Notes: a model not told the origin generated them from the letters alone. A stretch of DNA of 8,202 bases from Reyranella sp. (GCA_004296815.1 SCVT01000670.1:1-8202), one strand, 5' to 3'. Shown: positions 1-6,238, counted from the first letter of the stretch. Translations and numbers: made by a program.

Positions 1-72
1 CGCGAGCTGGCGCCCGACGAGGTCGAGAAGGCCAAGGCCGCCGCACTCGCCTACCAGTTCAAGACCAAATGA
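1..72 (+). CDS. 3' end of a probable Sel1-repeat protein (partial)
   Basis: An open frame enters from the left edge and ends at TGA 70–72, giving the last 23 residues of a protein whose start lies outside the window. The tail (LAPDEVEKAKAAALAYQFK) resembles in layout the C-terminal helix of the next protein (VPDRDRKKAEALAQAFK). Both look like the charged, Ala-rich helix that often closes Sel1/TPR-like proteins. I infer that it is a tandem paralogue of the following gene. Its stop overlaps the next start as ATGA, which suggests one transcript and coupled translation. With only 23 residues, the family assignment rests on this resemblance and on context. Confidence 0.6.
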   Translation, partial: RELAPDEVEKAKAAALAYQFKTK

Positions 73-1277
73 TCGCCGCGCGCGTGGCGCTGGCGGCGGC
101 GCTCGCCGTCGCGAGTGCCGCCGCGCACGCCCAGCCCAGCGATGCTTCGGACGTGGCGGCGCCGCTGCGCCCGGCCGTCACCGCCTATCGCCAGGGCGAC
201 ACCGCCACCGCTGAACGCGCGCTGCGCTCCCTCAACACGCCGAGTGCCGACGCCGACGCGTGGCTGGGCGCCATCCTGATCGACCGCGGCGCCCGCGCCG
301 AAGGGCTGAGGCTGATCCAGCGCGCCGCCGATGCCGGCTCGGCCGAGGGCGAGCACCGGCTGGCGCTGATCTACGCCAACGGCGAAGCCGGCATCCCGCG
401 CGACGAAGCGCGCGCCGCGCAGCTCTTCGAGAAGGCCGCCGAGAAGGGCAACCGCCGCGCCCAGCTCAACATCGGCACGATGTACTATCGCGGCCAGGGC
501 ATGCCGCGCGATCTCATCCAGTCGCGCGCCTGGCTCGAGAAGGCCGCAGCCGACGGCAACGTCCACGCGATCTACGCGCTGGGCCGCGCGATGGCGGAGA
601 GCGCGCCGCCCGCCTCCGCCGATCCGGCGCGCGCCGCCGATCTCTTTCGCCAGGCCGCCGAGCGCGGACACATGTTCGCCGCCCTGCGCTACGGCATGGC
701 GCTGTCCGACGGCGCCGGCGTCAAGAAGGACCAGGCCGCCGCGCAGCGCTGGTTCGTGATGGCGCAGCAGAACGGCGTGCCCGAGGGTGCGCTGGCGATG
801 GGCGACATGCTGGCGCGCGCGCCGGCCACGCGCGACAAGGCGGCGAACGAGAAGATGCTCAAGACGGCGATCTCCTGGTTCGAGATGGCCGCGAACTCGG
901 GCGTGCCGTCGGGCCAGTTCAAGCTCGCCAACGCCTATCTCGCGGGCTCCGGCGTCGCGCGCGATCCCGGCCAGGCGCAGTTCTGGTACGGCCGCGCGGC
1001 GCAACAGGGGCTGCCCGAGGCGCAGCAGGCGCTGGGCGTCATGCTGCTGACCGGCACCGCCGGCGCGACCGATCCGGTCGAGGCCTTCAAGTGGCTCTAT
1101 CTCGCCGAGCGCGGCGGCCATCCCGAGGCGCGCGCGGTGCGCGAAAAGGTCGGCGACAAGGTGCCGGACCGCGACCGCAAGAAGGCCGAGGCGCTCGCCC
1201 AGGCCTTCAAACCGATCTCCGAACTGCCGCGCGAGGAGTCGCTGCCCGCCCTCGTGCCGGTGCCGGCCAAGCGCTAG
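69..1277 (+). CDS. Secreted Sel1-repeat (TPR-like) protein
   Basis: This 402-residue protein begins with a probable Sec signal peptide: an Arg at residue 5, an Ala/Val/Leu-rich core, and a likely cleavage after AHA (19–21), so it probably acts in the periplasm or outside the cell. After a linker with one weaker helical repeat (about 33–90), there are about six Sel1-type repeats of roughly 36 residues (about 93–235 and 279–350). They show the usual A-x-x-x-L-G-x-x-Y and G-V-x-x-D-x-x-x-A-x-x-W/F-x-x-x-A-A spacing, for example around residues 131–163, 202–236 and 283–315. Sel1 repeats form alpha-solenoids that bind other proteins; there is no catalytic motif, so the partner is unknown. The C-terminus is a charged helix and a Pro-rich tail. 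The ATG overlaps the upstream stop (ATGA) and has no clear Shine-Dalgarno, as expected for coupled translation. The mmcB-like gene follows after 9 bases. The family call is firm; the biological role is not known. Confidence 0.9.
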   Translation: MIAARVALAAALAVASAAAHAQPSDASDVAAPLRPAVTAYRQGDTATAERALRSLNTPSADADAWLGAILIDRGARAEGLRLIQRAADAGSAEGEHRLALIYANGEAGIPRDEARAAQLFEKAAEKGNRRAQLNIGTMYYRGQGMPRDLIQSRAWLEKAAADGNVHAIYALGRAMAESAPPASADPARAADLFRQAAERGHMFAALRYGMALSDGAGVKKDQAAAQRWFVMAQQNGVPEGALAMGDMLARAPATRDKAANEKMLKTAISWFEMAANSGVPSGQFKLANAYLAGSGVARDPGQAQFWYGRAAQQGLPEAQQALGVMLLTGTAGATDPVEAFKWLYLAERGGHPEARAVREKVGDKVPDRDRKKAEALAQAFKPISELPREESLPALVPVPAKR

Positions 1278-1286
1278 GCACGGGCC

Positions 1287-1754
1287 ATGGATCCGGTGCC
1301 GCCTGTCGCACGCCTGGCGCGTCCCGACACGACGCTCGCGGTTTGCCGCGGCGCCTGCCGCCTGATGCGCCAGTCGGGCCGCACGGTGTTGCTGGAACTG
1401 CCGCTGCCCGATGGACGCCGCGCCGACATCATGGCGATCGGCGCCACGGGCGAGCTCACCATCGTCGAGGTGAAGTCTTCGATCGAGGACTGGCGCGTCG
1501 ACCAGAAGTGGCCGGACTATCTCGACTGGTGCGACCAGCTCTACTTCGCCGTGCCGGTCGATTTCCCGCAGGCACTGATCCCCGAAGAGGTCGGGCTGAT
1601 CGTGGCCGATGCCTATGGCGGGGAGATGCTGCGCCATCCGCCGAAGCGCCCGGTCGCGGCGGCGCGGCGCAAGGCACTGCTGATCGACTGCGCGCGGCTG
1701 GCCTCGGAGCGGCTGTCGCGGCTGGAAGATCCGGAGTTCGTCGACTTCGCCTAG
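1287..1754 (+). CDS. mmcB: MmcB-family DNA repair protein (PD-(D/E)XK nuclease-like)
   Basis: This 155-residue protein matches the MmcB/DUF1052 family in size and motifs. The core reads as a PD-(D/E)XK nuclease fold: Glu37, then Asp47 in RRADIMAI, then Glu61-Val-Lys63 in ELTIVEVKSS, followed by a conserved EDWRxDxKWPDY region (67–79). These acidic residues and the Lys form the usual metal-binding active site. In Caulobacter, mmcB is an SOS gene that acts with the ImuA–ImuB–DnaE2 mutagenic translesion system, so a cytoplasmic role in processing damaged DNA is the reasonable inference. The ATG at 1287 lies 9 bases after the Sel1 gene stop. I see no alphaproteobacterial LexA box (GTTC-N7-GTTC) just upstream, so any SOS control would have to come from an operon promoter outside the window. 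The stop TAG interlocks with that of the convergent ABC gene. Confidence 0.87.
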   Translation: MDPVPPVARLARPDTTLAVCRGACRLMRQSGRTVLLELPLPDGRRADIMAIGATGELTIVEVKSSIEDWRVDQKWPDYLDWCDQLYFAVPVDFPQALIPEEVGLIVADAYGGEMLRHPPKRPVAAARRKALLIDCARLASERLSRLEDPEFVDFA

Positions 1755-3946
1755 GGGATCATGACGCGCGGGGCTGCGTGCGCGGCGCCCGTCGTCTGCC
1801 CGCGGCTCGCCTCGGCCATGCGGATGCGCGCATAGGCCATCACCTCGGTCGGCGGACCGACCCTCTCGACCCTGCCGTCCATCACCAGCGCCACGCGATC
1901 GGCGATGGCGAGCGGCGCCAGGCGATGGGTGATCATGATCACGGTGCGGCCGCGCGTGCTGCCCTTGAGCTGGCGGAGCAGCTGCTCCTCGGTCGCGGGA
2001 TCGAGCGCGCTGGTCGCCTCGTCGAGGATCAGGATGCGCGGATTGCGGATCAGCGCGCGGGCGATACACAGGAGCTGGCGCTGGCCGGTCGAGAGCCCCT
2101 GCCCGCGCTCGCCCAGCACCGTGTTGTAGCCCTGCGGCAGGCGTTGGATGAAATCGTGCGCGCCGACGAACTTGGCGACGGCGACGACGCGGCCGGGATC
2201 CTTGTCGGCCACGCCCATGGCGATGTTCTCGCGGACCGAGCCGGTGAAGAGCTGGACGTCCTGCGGCACGGCGCCGATCTGCGCGCGCAACTGTGCCGGC
2301 GAAATGTGGGCGATGTCGGTGCCGTCGACCAGCACGCGGCCGTCGGTCGGCAGGACCAGCCCCTGCACCATGTTCGCGATCGTGGTCTTGCCCGAGCCCG
2401 AGGGACCAACGATGCCCAGGATCTCGCCCGCGGCGACGGCGAGGTCGGCCTCGCGCAGGATGGCCGGCCCGCGATCCTCGGCGCGATAGGTCACGCGCTC
2501 CAGCGTGATGTCGCCCTGCAGCGGCGGCATGGGCGCGAACTCGCCGGGCGGCGTCTCGGCGGTCTCGCGCATCAGCTCGTCGATGCGCTTGAAGGCGGCG
2601 CCGACCGCCTGGAGCTGATGCCAGGCGCCGGCGAGCTGGCGCATCGGCTGCAACGCACGCGCCGCCAGCATGTTGGCCGCGATCAGCGCACCGATCGTCA
2701 GCCGCTGGTCGGCGATCTCGGCCACGCCGATCACGACGATGGCGAGCGAGGCCACGAGCTGCAGAGTGCCCGAGGCGCTGGCGGCGATGTTGGCGAGGTT
2801 GTTGGCGCGCAAGCTGGTCCGCGCCGACTGCTCGACCCGCGCCTGCCAGCGCTTCTCGACCTCGGCCTCCAGCCCCAGCGCCTTGATGGTGGCGGCGTTG
2901 GCCACCGTCTCGGTGAGCGTCGAGCTCTTGGCGGCGAGCGCCTGGAAGCTCTCGTCGGCCAGGCGCCGCTGCGCGCGATGGGTGGCCAGCGAGACGCCGA
3001 CCAGCACAGGGATGGCGACCGTGGCCACGATACCGAGCGTCGTGCTGATCGCGAAGGTCGCGATCAGGAAGAGCACGACGAAGAGGAGGTCGATCGCCAG
3101 CACCGGCATCTGGCCGGTAAAGAAGGAACGCAGCACGTCGAGCTGCCGCAGGCGCTCGGCGATGATGCCCGACGGCGTCCGCTCGAAGTGGCGCCATGGC
3201 AGCGCCATCAGATGGTGCAGCACTTCCGCGCTCATCAGCGCATCGAGGCGCGCCCCGGTCCGCGCCGACAACCAGCCGCGCGTCACCCTGAGGCCGAAGT
3301 CGGCGGCGTAGGTCAGCAGCATGCCGACGCAGAGCACCGTCATGACCGACGAGATGCCCTGCGGCGGATGGCGGCCGATCACGGTGTTGATCACCAGCAT
3401 CATGAAGAGCGGCGTGACCAGGCCCAGCACGTTGATCAGGAACGAAGTGGCCGCGAGCTTCAGCATCACCGGCCGCACCCGCGCCCACAGCGGCGCGTAC
3501 CAGTGCTCGGGCGCCTCGCGCAGCAGCGGCTCGCGCAGCAGCAGGGCGCGCGAACCCAGCGTCGCCACCTCCTCGGCCGAGAGATGCCAGACGCGACCCT
3601 CGACCACGTCGAGCACCGTCCAGTGGCCGGCGCGGCCCGACACGACGACATGTGCCGGCTCGCCGGGCGCCAGCAGCGCGAAGGGCAACGGCAGATCGTC
3701 GAGACGGACGGACGCGAGATCGACCGCCTGGCTTTCGAGGCCAAGGCGCGTGCCTGCGGTCAGGAAGGCGGACTCGTCGAGGCCGGCGGCCGGCACGGCG
3801 GCCAGGCGGCGCACGTCGGCCTCGCTGACGGGACGGCCCACCTGCTGGGCGATGTAGAGCAGGGCCCTCATGAGGGAATCGACACGGGCCCGGCCCGCAT
3901 CGTCCCAGACGGACTGCTGGAAGCCGCCGTTCTCAAGGGGAGCCAT
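1751..3946 (-). CDS. Type I secretion ABC transporter (LapB/HlyB-like), with degenerate C39-like domain
   Basis: This 731-residue protein has the three-part layout of type I secretion exporters. Residues 20–150 form a C39-like domain (opening RVDSLMRALLYIAQQVGRPV) with His99 in AHVVV but no cysteine anywhere, so it cannot be a cysteine peptidase and probably only binds substrate. Residues 155–440 form the membrane domain with about six hydrophobic segments (near 160–190, 199–222, 278–300, 302–322, 388–412, 416–436). Residues 478–715 form the ATPase: Walker A GPSGSGKTT (514–522), Q-loop Gln562, signature LSTGQ (618–622, where LSGGQ is usual), Walker B ILILDE (638–643), D-loop SALD and H-loop His674. 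Family members export RTX or adhesin proteins with an HlyD-type adaptor and a TolC-type pore; none is encoded here, so the substrate is unknown. The chosen ATG has only a weak G-rich Shine-Dalgarno. A later Met at residue 26 would cut into the C39-like domain. A metK terminator and an inverted repeat lie upstream, suggesting its own promoter. Confidence 0.9.
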   Translation of the reverse strand: MAPLENGGFQQSVWDDAGRARVDSLMRALLYIAQQVGRPVSEADVRRLAAVPAAGLDESAFLTAGTRLGLESQAVDLASVRLDDLPLPFALLAPGEPAHVVVSGRAGHWTVLDVVEGRVWHLSAEEVATLGSRALLLREPLLREAPEHWYAPLWARVRPVMLKLAATSFLINVLGLVTPLFMMLVINTVIGRHPPQGISSVMTVLCVGMLLTYAADFGLRVTRGWLSARTGARLDALMSAEVLHHLMALPWRHFERTPSGIIAERLRQLDVLRSFFTGQMPVLAIDLLFVVLFLIATFAISTTLGIVATVAIPVLVGVSLATHRAQRRLADESFQALAAKSSTLTETVANAATIKALGLEAEVEKRWQARVEQSARTSLRANNLANIAASASGTLQLVASLAIVVIGVAEIADQRLTIGALIAANMLAARALQPMRQLAGAWHQLQAVGAAFKRIDELMRETAETPPGEFAPMPPLQGDITLERVTYRAEDRGPAILREADLAVAAGEILGIVGPSGSGKTTIANMVQGLVLPTDGRVLVDGTDIAHISPAQLRAQIGAVPQDVQLFTGSVRENIAMGVADKDPGRVVAVAKFVGAHDFIQRLPQGYNTVLGERGQGLSTGQRQLLCIARALIRNPRILILDEATSALDPATEEQLLRQLKGSTRGRTVIMITHRLAPLAIADRVALVMDGRVERVGPPTEVMAYARIRMAEASRGQTTGAAHAAPRVMIP

Positions 3947-3961
3947 CCCCAGAGACTACCA

Positions 3962-3997
3962 GAAATACGCGTAGATTCAATTATTTAGGCGTATTTC
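3962..3997 (-). promoter_or_regulatory. Putative promoter/operator of the ABC transporter gene: 9-bp inverted repeat around a -10-like AT core
   Basis: GAAATACGC (3962–3970) and its exact reverse complement GCGTATTTC (3989–3997) flank an 18-base AT-rich centre. On the minus strand the centre contains AATAAT (3985–3980), five of six matches to a sigma70 -10 box, about 33 bases upstream of the ABC start. No good -35 is visible at the right distance. The left arm also overlaps the 8-bp palindrome TACGCGTA (3966–3973). A dimeric repressor site overlapping a promoter is the natural reading, but this is inference. With an 18-base loop and no T tract it is a poor terminator. Confidence 0.4.
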
Positions 3998-4007
3998 CTC
4001 ACGTACG

Positions 4008-4045
4008 AAAGACAAAGGGCGCGCCCGCTCGCGCGGACGCGCCCT
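4008..4045 (-). terminator. Intrinsic terminator of metK
   Basis: Twenty-one bases beyond the metK stop on the minus strand there is a hairpin with 8-bp outer arms (AGGGCGCG 4016–4023 with CGCGCCCT 4038–4045), one C/A mismatch, an inner 4-bp CCGC/GCGG stem and a TCGC loop (4029–4032). The minus strand then reads TTTGTCTTTC, a broken but T-rich tract. A GC-rich stem followed by T residues just after a gene is the classic Rho-independent layout. It separates metK from the ABC gene, which therefore probably needs its own promoter. Confidence 0.75.
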
Positions 4046-4066
4046 CGATCTGGTCGTACGCCGCGC

Positions 4067-5353
4067 TTACTTGGCGCCGAAAGCGCGCTTCAGCTCGGTC
4101 ACGAGGTCGGTGCGCTCCCAGGAGAAGCCGCCGTCCTTCTCGGGCTTGCGGCCGAAATGGCCGTAGGCGGCAGTGCGCTTGTAGATCGGCTTGTTGAGCT
4201 GCAGCGAGCGGCGGATGTTGGTCGGGCGCAGCGGGAAGAGATCCGCCAGCACCTTCTCGATCTTGCGCTCGTCGACCTTGCCCGTGCCTTCGGTGTTCAC
4301 ATAGACCGACATCGGGTCGGCGACGCCGATCGCGTAGGCCACCTGGATCAGGCAGCGGTCGGCGAGGCCCGCGGCCACGACGTTCTTGGCGAGGTAGCGA
4401 GCCGCGTAGGCGGCCGAGCGGTCGACCTTGGTCGGGTCCTTGCCCGAGAAGGCGCCGCCGCCATGCGGGGCGTAGCCGCCGTAGGTGTCGACGATGATCT
4501 TGCGGCCGGTCAGGCCGCAGTCGCCGTCGGGACCGCCGACGACGAAGTTGCCGGTCGGGTTGACGAAGAAGTCGGCGGCCTTCTTGGGCATCCAGCCCTT
4601 GGGCAGCGACTTCTCGACATGGCTCGCGATCATGTCGCGGATCATGCCGGAGTTGTACTTCTTGCCCTTGGCGTTGGTCTCACGATGCTGCGTCGAGACG
4701 ACGACCTTGGTGGCGCCGACGGCCTTGCCGTTCACGTAGCGCACCGTCACCTGGCTCTTGGCGTCGGGCTGCAGGTCGGCGAGCTCCCCTGAGCGACGGG
4801 CCTTGCTCAGCACCTCGAGGATCTTGTGCGAGAAGTAGATCGGGGCCGGCATGAACGAGCCCTTCTCGTATTCCTCGCTGTCGCGGCAGGCGAAGCCGAA
4901 CATCAGGCCCTGGTCGCCGGCGCCTTCCTGCTCACCCTGGTTGCCGCCCTTCTTCTTGGCATCGACACCCATGGCGATGTCGGGCGACTGGCCGTGCAGC
5001 AGCACCTCGACGTCGGCACCGTGGTAGGAGAAGCCGTCCTGGTCGTAGCCGATGTCGCGCACGACCTCGCGCGCGATCTCGGTCAGCGCCTCGCGGTTCA
5101 CCACGGCATGCTTGCCGTACTTCTTCATGAAGGGCGCCGAGGCGCGGCCTTCGCCGGCGATCACGATCTTGTTCGTGGTGACCAGCGTCTCGCAGCCGAG
5201 GCGGGTGTTGGAATGGCTGTCGTCGGCGATGCCGAGCTTGATGTCGTTGGCGATGAAGGCGTCGAGGATCGCGTCCGAGATCTGGTCGCTGACCTTGTCC
5301 GGATGGCCTTCGGAAACCGACTCGCTGGTGAAGATATAGTCCTTGAGCGCCAC
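4067..5353 (-). CDS. metK: S-adenosylmethionine synthase (methionine adenosyltransferase)
   Basis: MetK makes S-adenosylmethionine from methionine and ATP in the cytoplasm, normally as a tetramer. The 428-residue product has all the hallmarks: [13 protein letters not shown] with the ATP-binding His17 in HPDK (17–20), GAGDQG (144–149), the P-loop-like GGGAFSGKD (298–306) followed by [12 protein letters not shown], and the C-terminal AAYGHFGR. It is longer than the 384-residue E. coli enzyme because of insertions near residues 70–86, before GAGDQG, and near the C-terminus; similar insertions occur in other alphaproteobacterial MetK proteins. The start is set at GTG 5351–5353. It has GGAGG (5359–5363) five bases upstream and gives [12 protein letters not shown], matching the usual family N-terminus. 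Two in-frame upstream GTGs (5374 and 5365) would add 7 or 4 residues, and both lie at or upstream of that ribosome-binding site. A terminator follows the gene and a long leader precedes it. Confidence 0.97.
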   Translation of the reverse strand: MALKDYIFTSESVSEGHPDKVSDQISDAILDAFIANDIKLGIADDSHSNTRLGCETLVTTNKIVIAGEGRASAPFMKKYGKHAVVNREALTEIAREVVRDIGYDQDGFSYHGADVEVLLHGQSPDIAMGVDAKKKGGNQGEQEGAGDQGLMFGFACRDSEEYEKGSFMPAPIYFSHKILEVLSKARRSGELADLQPDAKSQVTVRYVNGKAVGATKVVVSTQHRETNAKGKKYNSGMIRDMIASHVEKSLPKGWMPKKAADFFVNPTGNFVVGGPDGDCGLTGRKIIVDTYGGYAPHGGGAFSGKDPTKVDRSAAYAARYLAKNVVAAGLADRCLIQVAYAIGVADPMSVYVNTEGTGKVDERKIEKVLADLFPLRPTNIRRSLQLNKPIYKRTAAYGHFGRKPEKDGGFSWERTDLVTELKRAFGAK

Positions 5354-5357
5354 AGCA

Positions 5358-5363
5358 CCCTCC
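5358..5363 (-). promoter_or_regulatory. Ribosome binding site that fixes the metK start
   Basis: The minus strand reads GGAGGG, then TGCT, then GTG (5353–5351). This is a near-perfect anti-16S match at ideal spacing. It lies inside the coding extension that a longer metK model starting at 5374 would create, so it argues strongly for the shorter protein. Confidence 0.8.
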
Positions 5364-5389
5364 ACGGTTGTCACTGGACTCCCGGGCAG

Positions 5390-5460
5390 GGCGGATGGGC
5401 CGCCTACGTCCGGCTTAGCCTTTGTTTGCGCGGTGGCAAGTCGTCCAAATCCGTCCGCGT
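5390..5460 (-). promoter_or_regulatory. Possible SAM-II-like riboswitch element in the metK leader, with a following hairpin
   Basis: The 235 bases between the XRE gene and metK hold no gene. On the minus strand, 5460–5410 contains in order several pieces I recall from the SAM-II (metA) aptamer: a GC arm CGCGG (5459–5455), GATTTGG, GACTTGC, the complementary arm CCGCG (5433–5429), AAACAA and GCTAA (5419–5415). The fit is imperfect. Three bases intervene between the first arm and GATTT, and the pseudoknot GACTT can pair with AAGGC only with an A/G mismatch, using the GC of GCTAA. A small hairpin GGCGG–CCCAT–CCGCC (5404–5390) follows, about 37 bases before the start codon. SAM-II riboswitches are known upstream of methionine genes in Alphaproteobacteria, so the location makes sense. 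The alternative is chance similarity or a decayed copy. I could not place a convincing metK promoter. Confidence 0.3.
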
Positions 5461-5526
5461 CGGCTCCGGTCTTCCAGGGAAAGGAAGGCGAAGCCGCGGC
5501 CCGCTAAAAACTCCAAAAGACGGTGG

Positions 5527-5548
5527 AAATCAAGGGGTCCGCGACCCC
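5527..5548 (-). terminator. Probable intrinsic terminator of the XRE regulator gene
   Basis: On the minus strand, GGGGTC–GCG–GACCCC (5548–5534) forms a perfect 6-bp stem with a 3-base loop and is followed by TTGATTT. It lies 40 bases after the regulator's stop. A second hairpin, GGCCG–GCGT–CGGCC (5585–5572), sits directly after the stop but has no T tract. The T run here is short, so termination may be partial, with some read-through into metK. Confidence 0.5.
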
Positions 5549-5588
5549 GTGCCCGTGGCTTTTCGAAGTCCGGCCGACGCCGGCCCCT

Positions 5589-6044
5589 TCAGCGGCCCTT
5601 GCGGCCGCCCAGCACCTCGGCATGGCTGGCCGCACCCACGGCCTTGACCATCTCGAAGATGCGCTTGCGCACGCGGCTCTCGCGGATCTTGTAGTAGGCG
5701 CGCACCAATTCGAGCGTCTCGCGCTTGATCAGCGGATCCTTCTCCTGCTCGAAGGGCGTGGCGGCCTCGCCGAAGCCCTTGCGGCCGCGGCCCGACATCG
5801 GCCGGCCGGCGAGCGCGTTCGAGGGCATCTCGTCGAAGAAATACGACACCGGCACGTCGAGCACCTTGGCGAACTCGAAAAGACGGCTGGAGCCGATGCG
5901 GTTGGAGCCGCGCTCGTACTTCTGAATTTGCTGGAAGGTAAGGCCGACCGCCGTCCCGAGCTTCTCCTGGCTCATGCCGAGAAGCGTGCGCCGCTGGCGC
6001 ATGCGCGCACCGACGTGCACGTCAACCGGATGCGATCTTGCCAT
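5589..6044 (-). CDS. XRE-family transcriptional regulator (PraR/PhrR-like)
   Basis: This is a 151-residue DNA-binding regulator. An XRE/Cro-CI helix-turn-helix spans about residues 10–70. It contains MRQRRTLLGMSQEKLG (helices 1–2) and the very conserved recognition segment LTFQQIQKYERGSNRIGSSR (35–54), then a helix ending VPVSYFFDE. This signature is shared with the alphaproteobacterial PhrR/PraR group, known in rhizobia for acid response and for biofilm or symbiosis control; whether that role holds here is unknown. The rest is a basic, Gly-rich linker (80–95) and a charged C-terminal helix (about 103–137). The ATG at 6044 is preferred because AAGGA lies 9–10 bases upstream and the product begins MARSHPVDVHVG, as in relatives. 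An in-frame TTG at 6068 would add eight unlikely residues. It sits between lnt and metK, a common alphaproteobacterial order, behind an AT-rich upstream region with repeated motifs. Confidence 0.9.
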   Translation of the reverse strand: MARSHPVDVHVGARMRQRRTLLGMSQEKLGTAVGLTFQQIQKYERGSNRIGSSRLFEFAKVLDVPVSYFFDEMPSNALAGRPMSGRGRKGFGEAATPFEQEKDPLIKRETLELVRAYYKIRESRVRKRIFEMVKAVGAASHAEVLGGRKGR

Positions 6045-6142
6045 GGGTCCCCATCCTTCACAGTTCAATTGCCGAGATAAACGTTAAATCGGTCCAAATT
6101 GGTGCCGACCCGACCCACGCAGCCGAACTAAGTCCTTGTCTC

Positions 6143-6206
6143 TGCAAATATGCATATCTAAACGCGCGAGCTGCATATCACTTTAGCTACTGTCGCGCAT
6201 AATGCA
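6143..6206. repeat. Cluster of TGCATAT-type boxes upstream of the XRE regulator gene
   Basis: The 194-base gap between lnt and the XRE gene is clearly AT-richer than its surroundings. It carries two exact TGCATATC copies (6151–6158 and 6172–6179) 21 bases apart, which is two helical turns. The first copy lies within the perfect palindrome ATATGCATAT (6148–6157). Related boxes are TGCAAATA (6143–6150) and, on the minus strand, TGCATTAT (6206–6199). Helically phased repeats upstream of a regulator suggest an operator, possibly for self-regulation. A weak minus-strand promoter, TTGCAT–16 bases–TAAAGT, overlaps the cluster. I see nothing that codes for protein in this gap. Confidence 0.4.
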
Positions 6207-6238
6207 AGCTGAACCTTGCGCGTTAACACACTGTTTTT

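Noticed and set aside
51..3488. A 1145-codon minus-strand open frame
   Set aside because: It is likewise a GC-driven shadow. It overlaps the real ABC gene out of frame and lies antisense to the Sel1 and mmcB genes, and its translation is low-complexity Arg/Ala/Gly.
260..3988. A 1242-codon plus-strand open frame across the Sel1, mmcB and ABC genes
   Set aside because: It is a stop-free shadow frame caused by high GC. It runs antisense to a well-supported ABC transporter and in another frame of the Sel1 gene, and its Arg/Gln/His-rich translation has no recognisable domain.
3962..3997. The inverted repeat as a second Rho-independent terminator
   Set aside because: The 18-base loop, AT-rich arms and lack of a T tract make it a poor terminator; the GC-rich hairpin at 4016–4045 already fills that role.
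4826..5647. Plus-strand open frame antisense to metK running into the metK leader
   Set aside because: It is antisense to a textbook metK sequence, with no family motif and no ribosome binding site that I could support.
6042..6068. TTG start for the XRE regulator, eight residues longer
   Set aside because: An ATG at 6044 has AAGGA at good spacing and gives the N-terminus seen in relatives. The extension covers that ribosome-binding site.
6061..6105. Short palindromes CAATTG, AACGTT and CCAAATTGG before the XRE gene
   Set aside because: They are single, short and common in AT-rich DNA. They are not repeated or spaced like the TGCATATC boxes, so I do not call them operators.
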